Shown here: positions 47,927 through 56,730 of the stretch, in pieces
How positions within the stretch are numbered: position 1 is the stretch's first letter
How the letters are laid out: each line of letters opens with the position of its first letter
Source of the DNA: Nocardioides daejeonensis
Lineage (GTDB): Bacteria > Actinomycetota > Actinomycetes > Propionibacteriales > Nocardioidaceae
Direction of reading: 5' to 3'
NCBI RefSeq assembly: GCF_003194585.1
Contig: NZ_QHKZ01000005.1
Location: 336,062-400,061 of the forward strand
Length of the DNA: 64,000 bases
Translations under genes and position numbers: made by a program
The notes under the pieces: model-generated
Seen by the model: only the letters and a program-made list of their open reading frames with translations
Told to the model about the DNA's origin: nothing
Database searches by the model: none

Positions 47927-48861
47927 CTCTGCGCCTGGGCACTCGTGCCTCCCTGCTCGCCACCACGCAGGCCGGGCACGTCGCCGACGACATCCGTGCC
48001 CGGATGGGCGTCGAGGTCGAGCTGGTGGAGATCACGACCGAGGGCGACGTCAACCGCGGTCCGCTCGCGCAGCTGGGCGGCACCGGCGTCTTCGTCTCCG
48101 CGCTTCGCGACGCCCTGCTCGACGGCCGGGTCGACCTCGCCGTGCATTCCCTCAAGGACATCCCGACCGAGCCGGCCGACGGCATCGTGCTGGCCGCCGT
48201 GCCGCCGCGGCAGGACCCGCGTGACGTGCTGGTCGCCCGCGACGGCCTGACCCTGGGCGAGCTGCCGACCGGCAGTGTGGTGGCGACCGGCTCGTTGCGG
48301 CGCGCGGCCCAACTGCGGGCGCTGGGGCTCGGGCTCGAGGTCGTCGGCCTGCGCGGCAACATCGACACCCGCCTCGGCAAGGTCACCTCCGGCGAGGCCG
48401 ATGCGGTGGTGCTCGCCCGCGCCGGTCTGGCGCGCACCGACAAGCTCGGTCTCGTCACCGAGACGCTGGACCCGATCCAGATGCTGCCCGCCCCTGGGCA
48501 GGGTGCGCTTGCGGTCGAGTGTCGCAGCGACGACGAGGAGCTCACCGAGGCGTTGCAGAGCCATCTCGACGACGCGATCACCCGGGCGGCGGTGACTGCG
48601 GAACGGGCCGTGCTCCGCACCCTTGAGGCAGGGTGCTCGGCTCCGGTCGGCGCCCTGGCCGAAGTGGCTGAGGACGCCGACGGCGGCCTCGAGATCTGGC
48701 TGCGAGCCGTGGTGCTCGCCGAGGACGGATCCGTGGACATGCGCAGATCGGCGACGGGCCCCATCGCCGATGCTGCGGAGATAGGCACCCGGCTCGGGAC
48801 CGGAATGCTTCACGAGGGCGCGGCAGAACTGATCGATTCACCAGGGAAAAGGCAGCACTGA
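47923..48861 (+). CDS. hemC: Hydroxymethylbilane synthase (porphobilinogen deaminase)
   Basis: 312 residues. RLGTRASLLATTQAGHV at 4-20, VHSLKDIPTE near 74, GSLRRAAQLR and RGNIDTRLGKV for substrate binding, and the dipyrromethane cofactor Cys238 in TLEAGCSAPVGA. Links four porphobilinogen units into hydroxymethylbilane. It overlaps hemD by 1 bp (TGATG). Confidence 0.96.
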   Translation: MTLRLGTRASLLATTQAGHVADDIRARMGVEVELVEITTEGDVNRGPLAQLGGTGVFVSALRDALLDGRVDLAVHSLKDIPTEPADGIVLAAVPPRQDPRDVLVARDGLTLGELPTGSVVATGSLRRAAQLRALGLGLEVVGLRGNIDTRLGKVTSGEADAVVLARAGLARTDKLGLVTETLDPIQMLPAPGQGALAVECRSDDEELTEALQSHLDDAITRAAVTAERAVLRTLEAGCSAPVGALAEVAEDADGGLEIWLRAVVLAEDGSVDMRRSATGPIADAAEIGTRLGTGMLHEGAAELIDSPGKRQH

Positions 48862-50534
48862 TGACTGGACGCACTTCCAAGACCACCGCGGACAGCACCC
48901 GGGCCAAGGGCTCGGTGGCTTTCGTCGGCAGTGGCCCCGGCGACCCGGACCTGCTCACCGTGCGCGCGGCGGCCCTGCTGCGTGAGGCTGACGTGGTGGT
49001 GACCGAGCTTCCCGAGCACGAGGCGCTGGTCCGCGGCCTGCTCGGACTTCCTGAGCCGGTGGCTTCCGAGGACGCCGAGGCGACGCCGGAGGTCGGCGGC
49101 CCCGAGTTCATCGACGGAGGCTTCGGTGAGGACGGCCAGCCGCTGACCCACGCCGCTCGCGCCAAGGTCGTGGTCAAGCAGGCCAAGCGCGGCCTCCGCG
49201 TGGTGCGGCTGATGAACGGCGACCCGTTCCTCTACGCCTCCGGCCCGGAGGAGGCCCAGGCGTGCGCGAAGGCGGGGCTGCCGTTCGAGATCGTCCCGGG
49301 CGTCTCCTCGGCGACCGCCGTGCCGGCGTACGCCGGGGTGCCGCTGACCACCAAGAACAACCGTGAGGTCGCCGTGGTGACCTGCGGCGACAAGGTGGAC
49401 TGGCAGCAGTACGCCGACAACCGGACGCTGGTGCTGCTCTCCGCGGTCGGATCGATCGGCGACGTCGCGGCTGCGCTGATCGAGGCGGGGCGCCCGGCAG
49501 ACACCCCGGTGGCGATGACGCAGACGGGCACCACCACCAACCAGCGCACCATCACCTCGACGCTGGAGCGGATCGGTGCCGACGCGCGCGCCGCGCGGAT
49601 GTCGCCGCCGGCGATCACCGTCGTCGGTGACGTCGTCAACCTGCGCGAGACGCTGTCGTGGTTCGAGACCAAGCCGCTCTTCGGCTGGCGGGTGCTGGTG
49701 CCGCGCACCAAGGAGCAGGCTGCGTCCCTGACCAACGGCCTGCGCGCCTACGGTGCGGTGCCCGAGGAGGTGCCGACGATCTCTGTCGAGCCGCCCCGGA
49801 ACCCGCAGCAGATGGACAAGGCCGTCCGCGGCCTGGTGGAGGGCCGCTACGAGTGGATCGCCTTCACCTCGGTCAACGCGGTGAAGGCGGTGCGCGAGAA
49901 GTTCGAGGAGTACGGCCTGGACGCGCGTGCCTTCTCTGGCCTCAAGATCGCAGCGGTCGGCGACAAGACCGCCGCCGCTATCGCCGACTGGGGACTCCGG
50001 GCGGACCTGGTGCCCACCGGCGAGCAGTCGGCTGCCGGGCTCCTGGCCGAGTGGCCGCCGTACGACGAGGTGCTGGACCCGATCAACCGGGTCTTCCTGC
50101 CGCGCGCCGACATCGCCACCGAGAACCTGGTCGCGGGTCTGATCGACCTCGGCTGGGAGTGTGACGACGTCACTGCCTACCGCACCGTGCGGGCGACGCC
50201 GCCGCCGGCGCCGACGCGCGACGCGATCAAGACCGGCAAGTTCGACGCCGTCGTCTTCACCTCCTCCTCGACGGTGCGCAACCTGGTCGGCATCGCGGGC
50301 AAGCCGCACGCCACCACCGTGATCGCCGCCATCGGCCCGGCCACGGCCAAGACCGCCGAGGAGCACGGCCTGCGGGTCGACGTGATGGCGTCGGCGCCGT
50401 CGGTCGAGGACCTGGTCGAGGCGCTCGCGGACTTCGGCGCTGCCCGCCGTGCCGCGCTCGTCGAGGCGGGGCAGCCGGTCACCAAGCCGTCGGACCGCAA
50501 GCCCTCCGCCCGCCGGAAGGCCACCTCCCGCTGA
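48861..50534 (+). CDS. hemD: Bifunctional uroporphyrinogen-III C-methyltransferase / uroporphyrinogen-III synthase
   Basis: 557 residues. Residues about 18-265 are a SUMT/CobA domain: GSGPGDPDLLTVRAA, RLMNGDPFLYASG and the variant GVSSATAVPAYAGVPLT. Residues about 270-530 are a HemD uroporphyrinogen-III synthase: FGWRVLVPRTKEQA, WIAFTSVNAVKAV and VVFTSSSTVRNLVG. It closes hydroxymethylbilane to uroporphyrinogen III and methylates it to precorrin-2, joining heme with siroheme/cobalamin branches. The fusion is known in actinobacteria. Short basic tail KPSARRKATSR. Confidence 0.95.
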   Translation: MTGRTSKTTADSTRAKGSVAFVGSGPGDPDLLTVRAAALLREADVVVTELPEHEALVRGLLGLPEPVASEDAEATPEVGGPEFIDGGFGEDGQPLTHAARAKVVVKQAKRGLRVVRLMNGDPFLYASGPEEAQACAKAGLPFEIVPGVSSATAVPAYAGVPLTTKNNREVAVVTCGDKVDWQQYADNRTLVLLSAVGSIGDVAAALIEAGRPADTPVAMTQTGTTTNQRTITSTLERIGADARAARMSPPAITVVGDVVNLRETLSWFETKPLFGWRVLVPRTKEQAASLTNGLRAYGAVPEEVPTISVEPPRNPQQMDKAVRGLVEGRYEWIAFTSVNAVKAVREKFEEYGLDARAFSGLKIAAVGDKTAAAIADWGLRADLVPTGEQSAAGLLAEWPPYDEVLDPINRVFLPRADIATENLVAGLIDLGWECDDVTAYRTVRATPPPAPTRDAIKTGKFDAVVFTSSSTVRNLVGIAGKPHATTVIAAIGPATAKTAEEHGLRVDVMASAPSVEDLVEALADFGAARRAALVEAGQPVTKPSDRKPSARRKATSR

Positions 50535-50535
50535 C

Positions 50536-50601
50536 GTCGAGTTCGCGCGTATCGCGTGTTGAGTTCGCGCGTATCGCGTGTTGAGTTCGCGGGTATGACG
50601 C
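50536..50601 (+). repeat. 22-bp tandem repeat, three units
   Basis: Units at 50536-50557, 50558-50579 and 50580-50601, consensus GTTGAGTTCGCGCGTATCGC plus GT; the first two differ at one base, the third diverges at its end (GGGTATGACGC). It lies just after the hemD stop. Confidence 0.85.
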
Positions 50602-50625
50602 GTCGAGTGGTCAGTTCTGTAGGAC

Positions 50626-50658
50626 TCCCGGGGCCTCGCCGACAGGTGGGCCCCGGGA
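50626..50658. terminator. GC hairpin between hemD and hemB
   Basis: TCCCGGGGCC / GGCCCCGGGA arms (10 bp) with a 13-nt loop, 34 bp before the hemB start. It may attenuate or separate hemB from hemACD. Confidence 0.5.
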
Positions 50659-50691
50659 ACCCCACGTCGGTGAGCGATCACAATGGTGGGT

Positions 50692-51669
50692 ATGGAACAG
50701 CCTGTGATCCGGCCCCGCCGTCTGCGCCGTACGCCGGCCCTGCGGCGGATGGTCAACGAGACGACCTTGCGACCGAGCCAGTTGGTGCTGCCGGTCTTCG
50801 TGCGCGAAGGGCTCACCGAGCCCAAGCCGATCAGCTCGATGCCCGGGGTCGTGCAGCACACCCGCGAGAGCCTGAGGCAGGCGGCCACCGAGGCGGCTGA
50901 GCTGGGCCTGGGCGGGATCATGCTCTTCGGGGTACCCGAGCTGCGCGACGAGCGCGGCAGCGGGGCGGTGGATCCCGAGGGGATCCTCAACGTGGCGCTC
51001 GCCGACGTCGCCGCCGAAGTGGGCGATGCCCTCCCCGTGATGGCCGACCTGTGCCTCGACGAGTTCACCTCGCACGGCCACTGCGGACTGCTGGACGCCT
51101 CCGGCGCCGTCGACAACGACGCCACCCTCGAGGTGTACGCCGAGATGGCCGTCGCGCAGGCCGCCGCCGGTGCCGCCGTGGTCGGGCCGTCGGGCATGAT
51201 GGACGGGCAGGTGGCGGTGGTCCGCCAGGCGCTCGATGCTGCCGGTCACCAGGACGTGGTGATCCTGGCGTACTCCGCGAAGTACGCCTCCGCCTTCTAC
51301 GGCCCGTTCCGGGAGGCGGTGGACTCGGCCCTGCTCGGCGACCGCCGTACCTATCAGCAAGACCCGGGCAACGCTCTCGAAGGCGTCCGGGAGGTGCTGC
51401 TCGACATCGAGGAGGGCGCCGACATCGTGATGGTGAAGCCGGCGCTGGCCTATCTTGATGTGATCCGGCGGGTCCGCGACGTCGTCGACGTCCCGGTGGC
51501 CGCCTACAACATCTCGGGGGAGTACGCGATGCTCGAAGCAGCGGCCGCCAACGGTTGGCTCGACCGGGAACCCGCGATCCTTGAGACGCTGACCTCCATC
51601 CGCCGCGCGGGTGCCGACGTGATCCTCACCTACTGGGCGAGCGAGGCGGCCCGTCTTCTCACCCGCTGA
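50692..51669 (+). CDS. hemB: Delta-aminolevulinic acid dehydratase (porphobilinogen synthase)
   Basis: 325 residues from the ATG at 50692. Active-site lysines in [12 protein letters not shown] (near 201) and [13 protein letters not shown] (near 254). The metal segment reads [15 protein letters not shown], with one Cys replaced by Asp compared with the Zn-type CxCx7C block. Condenses two aminolevulinates to porphobilinogen for HemC. 157 bp after hemD with repeats and a hairpin between. Confidence 0.96.
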   Translation: MEQPVIRPRRLRRTPALRRMVNETTLRPSQLVLPVFVREGLTEPKPISSMPGVVQHTRESLRQAATEAAELGLGGIMLFGVPELRDERGSGAVDPEGILNVALADVAAEVGDALPVMADLCLDEFTSHGHCGLLDASGAVDNDATLEVYAEMAVAQAAAGAAVVGPSGMMDGQVAVVRQALDAAGHQDVVILAYSAKYASAFYGPFREAVDSALLGDRRTYQQDPGNALEGVREVLLDIEEGADIVMVKPALAYLDVIRRVRDVVDVPVAAYNISGEYAMLEAAAANGWLDREPAILETLTSIRRAGADVILTYWASEAARLLTR

Positions 51670-51697
51670 CCTGTTCATCGCGCGGCATGACCCGCGC

Positions 51698-51759
51698 GAT
51701 CGTCCCTAACAGATTCGTGGTCGAACGGGCCGGAGACCACGAATCTGTTAGGGACGATC
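51698..51759. repeat. Intergenic hairpin repeat, copy 2 of 3
   Basis: 25-nt perfect arms at 51698-51722 (GATCGTCCCTAACAGATTCG then TGGTC) and 51735-51759, with a 12-nt loop. It begins 29 bp after the hemB stop. Confidence 0.9.
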
Positions 51760-51777
51760 ACCTCGGGGCAGAAAGCA

Positions 51778-51808
51778 AGAGGCCCCGGAGCAGAACTCCG
51801 GGGCCTCT
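51778..51808. terminator. Hairpin terminator before the transglycosylase stop
   Basis: 13-nt arms AGAGGCCCCGGAG / CTCCGGGGCCTCT with loop CAGAA. Serves the minus-strand transglycosylase gene (stop 51836) and the plus-strand hemB. Confidence 0.8.
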
Positions 51809-51835
51809 CGCTGTGCTAGGTGCGGTGACGCTGGA

Positions 51836-53068
51836 TCACTTGCCGCCGTTGAGGAGGCTGAAGATCAGGTTGGTCACGGTGGAGAGGGGCTTGTTGACGA
51901 TCAGCAGCTGGCAGGCCGGGCGCAGGAGCGCGTTGAGGCCGGTGAGCTGCTCGTTGCAGATCGTCTTGGCAAGCGCCTCGTTGACGATCGTCTCGACCGT
52001 CTCGATGCCGGGCTTGACGACGTCCTCCAGCGGCTTGGTGACGTCCTTCAGCGGGTTGGTCGGCAGGCTCGGGACGTTCGGCGTGCCCGGCGTCGTCGGG
52101 TTGTCCGAGTCGTCGGTGCCCGGGTCGGTCGGGGTCGTCGGAGTGCCCGGGTTGGAACCGTTGTTGGCGTTGTCGGCCGCCTTCGGCGGACGCGTCGCCA
52201 CCTGGCTGCCCAGATTGGGCGAGGCCAGCGTGTAGTCCGGGGTGAAGCTGATCGCCGAGGTGGTGTTGTTGGGCACCGCGGAGTAGTCGCCGGAGAGGTA
52301 GGCGTCGCGGATCCGCAGCACCAGGTCGACGTACTTCTCGGAGTGGTTGTAACGGAAGACCGCGGCGCGCCGGCCCTCGTCGGTGCCGAGGTCGTCGGAG
52401 CCCGAGCAGAGGTAGACCGCCGACGCGAGCGCGGCGTCGTTGATGTTCTGCGGGTCGCGCACACCGTCACCGTCGGCGTCGACGCCGACAGCGGTCCAGG
52501 TGGACGGCACGAACTGCATCGGACCGACGGCACGGTCGTAGACCTGGTCGTTGTCGAACTGACCGGCGTCGGTGTCGCTGATCTTCTGGGTGTTGTTGCT
52601 GCCGTCGAGCGGGATCCCGTAGATGCCCGGACGCGAGACGCCGTCGGTGCCCAGGGTGTTGCCGCCGAAGCGACCGTGGTCGGACTCGACCCGACCGATC
52701 GCGCCGAGCAGCTGCCAGTCGATGTTGCACGACTTGTCGGCGGAGTTGATCACCGTCGCGGCCCGCTGGTAGGCGGCCAGAGCGGCCGCCGGGATGCCGT
52801 TGGTGGACGAGGTGTTGACGATGGAGGCTGCCTGCGACTCCGGAACCCCCAGGCCGATGCTGCCGGGACGGGAGTAGCTGGCCGGGTCCTCGAACGCCGT
52901 CGCCGGGACCGAGCCGCCGTCGGGGAGCGCCCCCCGGTCGTCGTCGGCGGTGATCGCGACGGCGGTGCCGCCGACGCCCACGAGGCTGGCCGTCCAGGCA
53001 GTGGACAGCAGCGCGAGCGGGACCAGCGCGACGGCCTTCTGGCCGCGGCCGAATCGTGTTGTGGTCAT
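51836..53068 (-). CDS. Lytic murein transglycosylase (SLT/MltB-like), exported
   Basis: 410 residues from the ATG at 53068. Signal peptide to about residue 40 ([21 protein letters not shown]), then the transglycosylase domain: [20 protein letters not shown] (catalytic Glu in VESDHG), [12 protein letters not shown] and [20 protein letters not shown]. Then a Thr/Pro/Asp-rich linker and a C-terminal helical domain that contains two cysteines. Cleaves peptidoglycan outside the membrane. It interrupts the heme genes on the other strand. Upstream gap of 257 bp. Confidence 0.9.
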   Translation of the reverse strand: MTTTRFGRGQKAVALVPLALLSTAWTASLVGVGGTAVAITADDDRGALPDGGSVPATAFEDPASYSRPGSIGLGVPESQAASIVNTSSTNGIPAAALAAYQRAATVINSADKSCNIDWQLLGAIGRVESDHGRFGGNTLGTDGVSRPGIYGIPLDGSNNTQKISDTDAGQFDNDQVYDRAVGPMQFVPSTWTAVGVDADGDGVRDPQNINDAALASAVYLCSGSDDLGTDEGRRAAVFRYNHSEKYVDLVLRIRDAYLSGDYSAVPNNTTSAISFTPDYTLASPNLGSQVATRPPKAADNANNGSNPGTPTTPTDPGTDDSDNPTTPGTPNVPSLPTNPLKDVTKPLEDVVKPGIETVETIVNEALAKTICNEQLTGLNALLRPACQLLIVNKPLSTVTNLIFSLLNGGK

Positions 53069-53325
53069 TGGTCTCCCCTGTGCGTGTGTCTTATTGCGCC
53101 CCGCTCCCTCAAGCACAGGCACATCGCTCAACGAATCGTGTCACACTGAGTTACGGATCACGAGGGTTTGGGCGAAATTGCCGCTCAGGACGTGGCGTGT
53201 CGGGTGGCGCTCTCGTGGGTGGGACGTCTGTCCGCCTCGCTCATGACGCGATCTGGCCCACTTTTTCCGCTGCCTCCGACCCGGCCCGATGTGCGCCCGT
53301 TTGGCAGGTCGGCGACAATGGCGCG

Positions 53326-54678
53326 GTGACCAGCTCGTCCCCGCGCGACCACGCGTCCCCCCAGGCGCGTCCCGCGCAGTCGCAGGCGCTCTTCGAGCGA
53401 GCGACCGCGGTGACTCCGGGCGGCGTCAACTCACCCGTCCGGGCGTTCAACGCCGTCGGTGGCACGCCTCGCTTCATCACCTCGGCCGACGGCGCCTGGC
53501 TGACCGACGCCGACGGCAACCGGTACGTCGACCTGATCTGCTCGTGGGGCCCGATGCTGCTCGGGCACAACCATCCCGAGGTGCGCGCCGCCGTCACCGA
53601 GGCGGTGAGTCGCGGGACGTCGTACGGCACCCCGACGGTGCCCGAGGTCGAGCTGGCCGAGGAACTCGTCGCCCGTACGTCGGTCGAACGGGTCCGCTTC
53701 GTCTCGTCGGGCACCGAGGCCACCATGTCGGCGATCCGGCTGGCCCGTGGCTTCACCGGACGCGACATGGTGGTGAAGTTCGCCGGCTGCTACCACGGTC
53801 ACGTCGACGCGCTGCTCGTCTCCGCAGGCTCCGGCCTGGTCACCCTCGGCGTGCCCGGCACGCCCGGCGTGCCCGAGTCGGCCACCGCGTTGACCCTGGT
53901 GCTGCCCTACAACGACCGGGCCGCAGTGACCGCGGCCTTTGCCGAGCATGGCGACCGGATCGCCTGCCTCGTCACCGAGGCCGCCCCCGGCAACATGGGC
54001 GTGGTGCCGCCGGAGCCGGGGTTCAACGGCTTCCTCGCCGAGACCTGCCGGGCGCACGGAGCCCTCTTCCTCTCCGATGAGGTGATGACCGGCTTCCGGG
54101 CCTCGCGCCAGGGCCAGTGGGGCCTCGACGGCGCGGTCGAGGGCTGGACCCCCGACCTGGTCACCTTCGGCAAGGTGATGGGCGGTGGATTCCCGGCCGC
54201 TGCCTTCGGCGGTCGCGCCGACGTCATGGCCCATCTAGCGCCCGAGGGCGGCGTCTACCAGGCGGGCACGCTGTCGGGGAACCCGATCGCCACCACCGCC
54301 GGCCTGACCACCCTCCGGCTGGCGACCCCGGAGGTCTACGACCACCTGAACCGCGCCGGCGACGTCGTCAAGCAGGCGGTCGGCGAAGCCCTGACTGCCG
54401 CGGGCGTCCCGCACGTGGTGCAGAGCGCCGGCACGATGTTCTCGGTCTTCTTCGGTTGCGACCCGGTGCGCGACTTCGCGGGCGCCAACCGGCAGCACCT
54501 GCCGGCGTACGCCGCCTTCTTCCACGCCATGCTCGACGCCGGAGTGCACCTGCCGCCGTCGGCGTTCGAGGCGTGGTTCCTCTCGGCCGCTCACGACGAC
54601 CAGGCTCTGCAGGCCGTCGTCGATGCCCTTCCTGCAGCCGCGACGGCGGCCGCCCAGACGCTCGACACCCACTCCTGA
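53326..54678 (+). CDS. hemL: Glutamate-1-semialdehyde 2,1-aminomutase
   Basis: 450 residues from a GTG with no obvious ribosome binding site. PLP Lys283 in [24 protein letters not shown] near 29, [19 protein letters not shown] near 124 and DEVMTGFR near 251. Turns glutamate-1-semialdehyde made by HemA into 5-aminolevulinate. First gene of a run with the phosphatase and cytochrome c maturation genes, like Rv0524-Rv0529. Confidence 0.95.
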   Translation: MTSSSPRDHASPQARPAQSQALFERATAVTPGGVNSPVRAFNAVGGTPRFITSADGAWLTDADGNRYVDLICSWGPMLLGHNHPEVRAAVTEAVSRGTSYGTPTVPEVELAEELVARTSVERVRFVSSGTEATMSAIRLARGFTGRDMVVKFAGCYHGHVDALLVSAGSGLVTLGVPGTPGVPESATALTLVLPYNDRAAVTAAFAEHGDRIACLVTEAAPGNMGVVPPEPGFNGFLAETCRAHGALFLSDEVMTGFRASRQGQWGLDGAVEGWTPDLVTFGKVMGGGFPAAAFGGRADVMAHLAPEGGVYQAGTLSGNPIATTAGLTTLRLATPEVYDHLNRAGDVVKQAVGEALTAAGVPHVVQSAGTMFSVFFGCDPVRDFAGANRQHLPAYAAFFHAMLDAGVHLPPSAFEAWFLSAAHDDQALQAVVDALPAAATAAAQTLDTHS

Positions 54679-54688
54679 GGATCTCTGC

Positions 54689-55363
54689 ATGCCCGATCAG
54701 ACCACCGTCCATCTGCTGCGCCACGGCGAGGTGCACAACCCCCAGGGTGTGCTCTACGGGCGGATGCCCGGCTACCACCTCTCCGACCGGGGCCGGGAGA
54801 TGGCCGAGGTGGTCGCCGACGCCATCGCCGACCGTGACGTCACGCACCTGCGCGTCTCCCCGTTGGAGCGTGCCCAGGAGACCGCGGCGCCGCTCGCGCG
54901 GGTCTTCGGTCTCGACATGACCACCGACGACCGGGTGATCGAGTCCGGCAACTGGTTCGAGGGCAAGCAGTTCGGCGCCGGCGATCACGCGCTGCGCAAG
55001 CCGTCGTCGTGGCTCAAGCTCTGGAACCCGCTGCGCCCCTCGTGGGGGGAGCCGTTCAAGGAGGTGGCTGCGCGCATGCTGGCCGCCGTGTACGACGCGC
55101 GGGACGTCGCCCGCGGTCACGAGGCGGTGATCGTCTCGCACCAGCTGCCCATCTGGATCACCCGGCTGGCGGTCGAGCGGCGCTCCTTCCTGCACGACCC
55201 GCGCAAGCGGCAGTGCAGCCTCTGCTCGCTGACCTCGCTGCACTTCGACGGCGACACCCTCACCTCGCTCTCGTACTCGGAGCCCGCCGGCCACCTGATC
55301 CCCGCCCGCGACAAGGCCGCACCCTTCTCCGCAGGCAACGCGCCCGAGGAGCACCGGCCCTGA
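54689..55363 (+). CDS. Histidine phosphatase family protein
   Basis: 224 residues. Phosphohistidine motif LLRHGEVHNPQGVLYGR (9-25) with R11-H12-G13, SPLERAQETAAPLA near 57 and the second histidine in VIVSHQLPIW near 149. Phosphoglycerate mutase-like fold; small-molecule phosphatase likely. Corresponds to Rv0525 between hemL and the thioredoxin-like gene. Substrate unknown. Confidence 0.9.
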   Translation: MPDQTTVHLLRHGEVHNPQGVLYGRMPGYHLSDRGREMAEVVADAIADRDVTHLRVSPLERAQETAAPLARVFGLDMTTDDRVIESGNWFEGKQFGAGDHALRKPSSWLKLWNPLRPSWGEPFKEVAARMLAAVYDARDVARGHEAVIVSHQLPIWITRLAVERRSFLHDPRKRQCSLCSLTSLHFDGDTLTSLSYSEPAGHLIPARDKAAPFSAGNAPEEHRP

Positions 55364-55364
55364 C

Positions 55365-55982
55365 ATGACCGCCCGCCTTCGCGCCCGCCGTACCGGCCTC
55401 GTGCGCCCATCGCCCGCCCCCCGCGCCGTGCTGGTCGCGCTGCTGGCCGGTCTGCTGCTCACCGCCTGCAGCGGCCTGCAGGGGACCGAGGGCAAGGGCT
55501 ACGTCTCCGGCGGCGGCACGGTCCGTGAGATCGACCCCGCCGACCGTGACGGCTCGATCTCCTTCACCGGCGAGGCGGTCGACGGCAGCAAGCTGTCGCT
55601 GCCCGAGCAGCGCGGCAAGGTCGTGGTGCTCAACGTCTGGGGGGCCTGGTGCGGTGAGTGCCACGTCGAGGCCGAGGACGTCGTCGCCGCTGCCCAGCGG
55701 ACGCAGGGTGACGATGTCGCCTTCCTCGGCATCAACGTGCGCGACGCCAGCCGCGACAACGCCGCCAGCTACGAGCGCCAGTACGACGTCCCCTACCCGT
55801 CGTTCTACGACCCCACGGGCGAACTGCTGCTGGAGTTCCACGGCACCTTGAGCGCCAGCACGATCCCCAGCACCGTCGTCCTCGACCGCGAGGGACGCGT
55901 GGCCGCGAGCGTGCTCGGCATCGTGCCCACCGAGCAGACTCTGGTCTCGCTGATCGAGAAGGTCGTCGCCGAGGATGGCTGA
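55365..55982 (+). CDS. TlpA/ResA-like thiol-disulfide lipoprotein
   Basis: 205 residues. Signal peptide with lipobox LTAC (Cys35), thioredoxin fold with CGEC at C96 and C99 in NVWGAWCGEC, and a cis-Pro in STIPSTVVLD. Keeps apocytochrome c heme-binding cysteines reduced outside the membrane, supplied with electrons by CcdA, whose gene overlaps by 8 bp. Confidence 0.92.
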   Translation: MTARLRARRTGLVRPSPAPRAVLVALLAGLLLTACSGLQGTEGKGYVSGGGTVREIDPADRDGSISFTGEAVDGSKLSLPEQRGKVVVLNVWGAWCGECHVEAEDVVAAAQRTQGDDVAFLGINVRDASRDNAASYERQYDVPYPSFYDPTGELLLEFHGTLSASTIPSTVVLDREGRVAASVLGIVPTEQTLVSLIEKVVAEDG

Positions 55983-56730
55983 CTTCTTCAGCGAGTCGGT
56001 GCTCTCCGGCTCGCTCGTGGTGGCCCTGCCGATCGCGATCCTCGCCGGCCTGGTCTCCTTCTTCTCCCCGTGCGTGATCCCGCTGCTGCCGGGCTACCTC
56101 TCCTACGCGACCGGACTCTCGGGGGCCGACCTCGCCGACGCCAAGCGCGGCCGGATGCTGGCCGGCTCGATCCTCTTCGTGATCGGGTTCGGTTTCGTCT
56201 TCGTCTGCCTCGGTGCGTTGAGCGGCTACTTCGGCTCGCTCGGCTTCATGGTGCGCCAGCGCGAGCAGCTGCAGTTCTGGATGGGCCTGCTCGTGATCGT
56301 GCTGGGCCTGGCGTTCGCCGGCTTGGTGCCGTTCCTGCAGCGCGACGTCCGGATCCACAAGCTGCCGGCGGTCGGTCTCGCCGCGGCGCCGCTGATCGGC
56401 TTCCTCTTCGGGCTGGGCTGGACGCCCTGCGTCGGCCCGACCCTGGCGGCGATCATGACGCTGGGCATCAACGAGGCGACGGTGGCGCGGAGCGCGGTGC
56501 TGGCCGGTGCCTACGCGATCGGGCTCGGCCTCCCCTTCATCCTCGCCAGCCTCGCCTACCGGCGGGCGCTCGGCGCCTTCGCGTTCATCCGCCGCCACCA
56601 GGTCTGGGTGACCCGGTTCGGCGGTCTCATGATGGTGTTCGTCGGCCTGCTCCTGGTCACCGGCTGGTGGGCCTGGCTGGTCAACTGGGTCCAGGTGCAC
56701 CTGGTCAGTGGATTCGTGGTGAGTGTGTGA
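55975..56730 (+). CDS. ccdA: Cytochrome c biogenesis protein CcdA
   Basis: 251 residues, six membrane helices. Redox cysteines in SPCVIPLLPGY (C33) and GWTPCVGPT (about C157). Carries electrons across the membrane from thioredoxin to the TlpA-like lipoprotein. Overlaps resB by 1 bp (TGATG). Confidence 0.94.
   Translation: MADFFSESVLSGSLVVALPIAILAGLVSFFSPCVIPLLPGYLSYATGLSGADLADAKRGRMLAGSILFVIGFGFVFVCLGALSGYFGSLGFMVRQREQLQFWMGLLVIVLGLAFAGLVPFLQRDVRIHKLPAVGLAAAPLIGFLFGLGWTPCVGPTLAAIMTLGINEATVARSAVLAGAYAIGLGLPFILASLAYRRALGAFAFIRRHQVWVTRFGGLMMVFVGLLLVTGWWAWLVNWVQVHLVSGFVVSV

Noticed and set aside
50536..50601. CRISPR array
   Set aside because: The 22-bp units are contiguous without spacers and there are no cas genes.
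53069..53325. Cyclic-di-AMP (ydaO) riboswitch before the lytic transglycosylase
   Set aside because: Such riboswitches precede similar genes in actinobacteria, but the conserved core could not be found in the gap.
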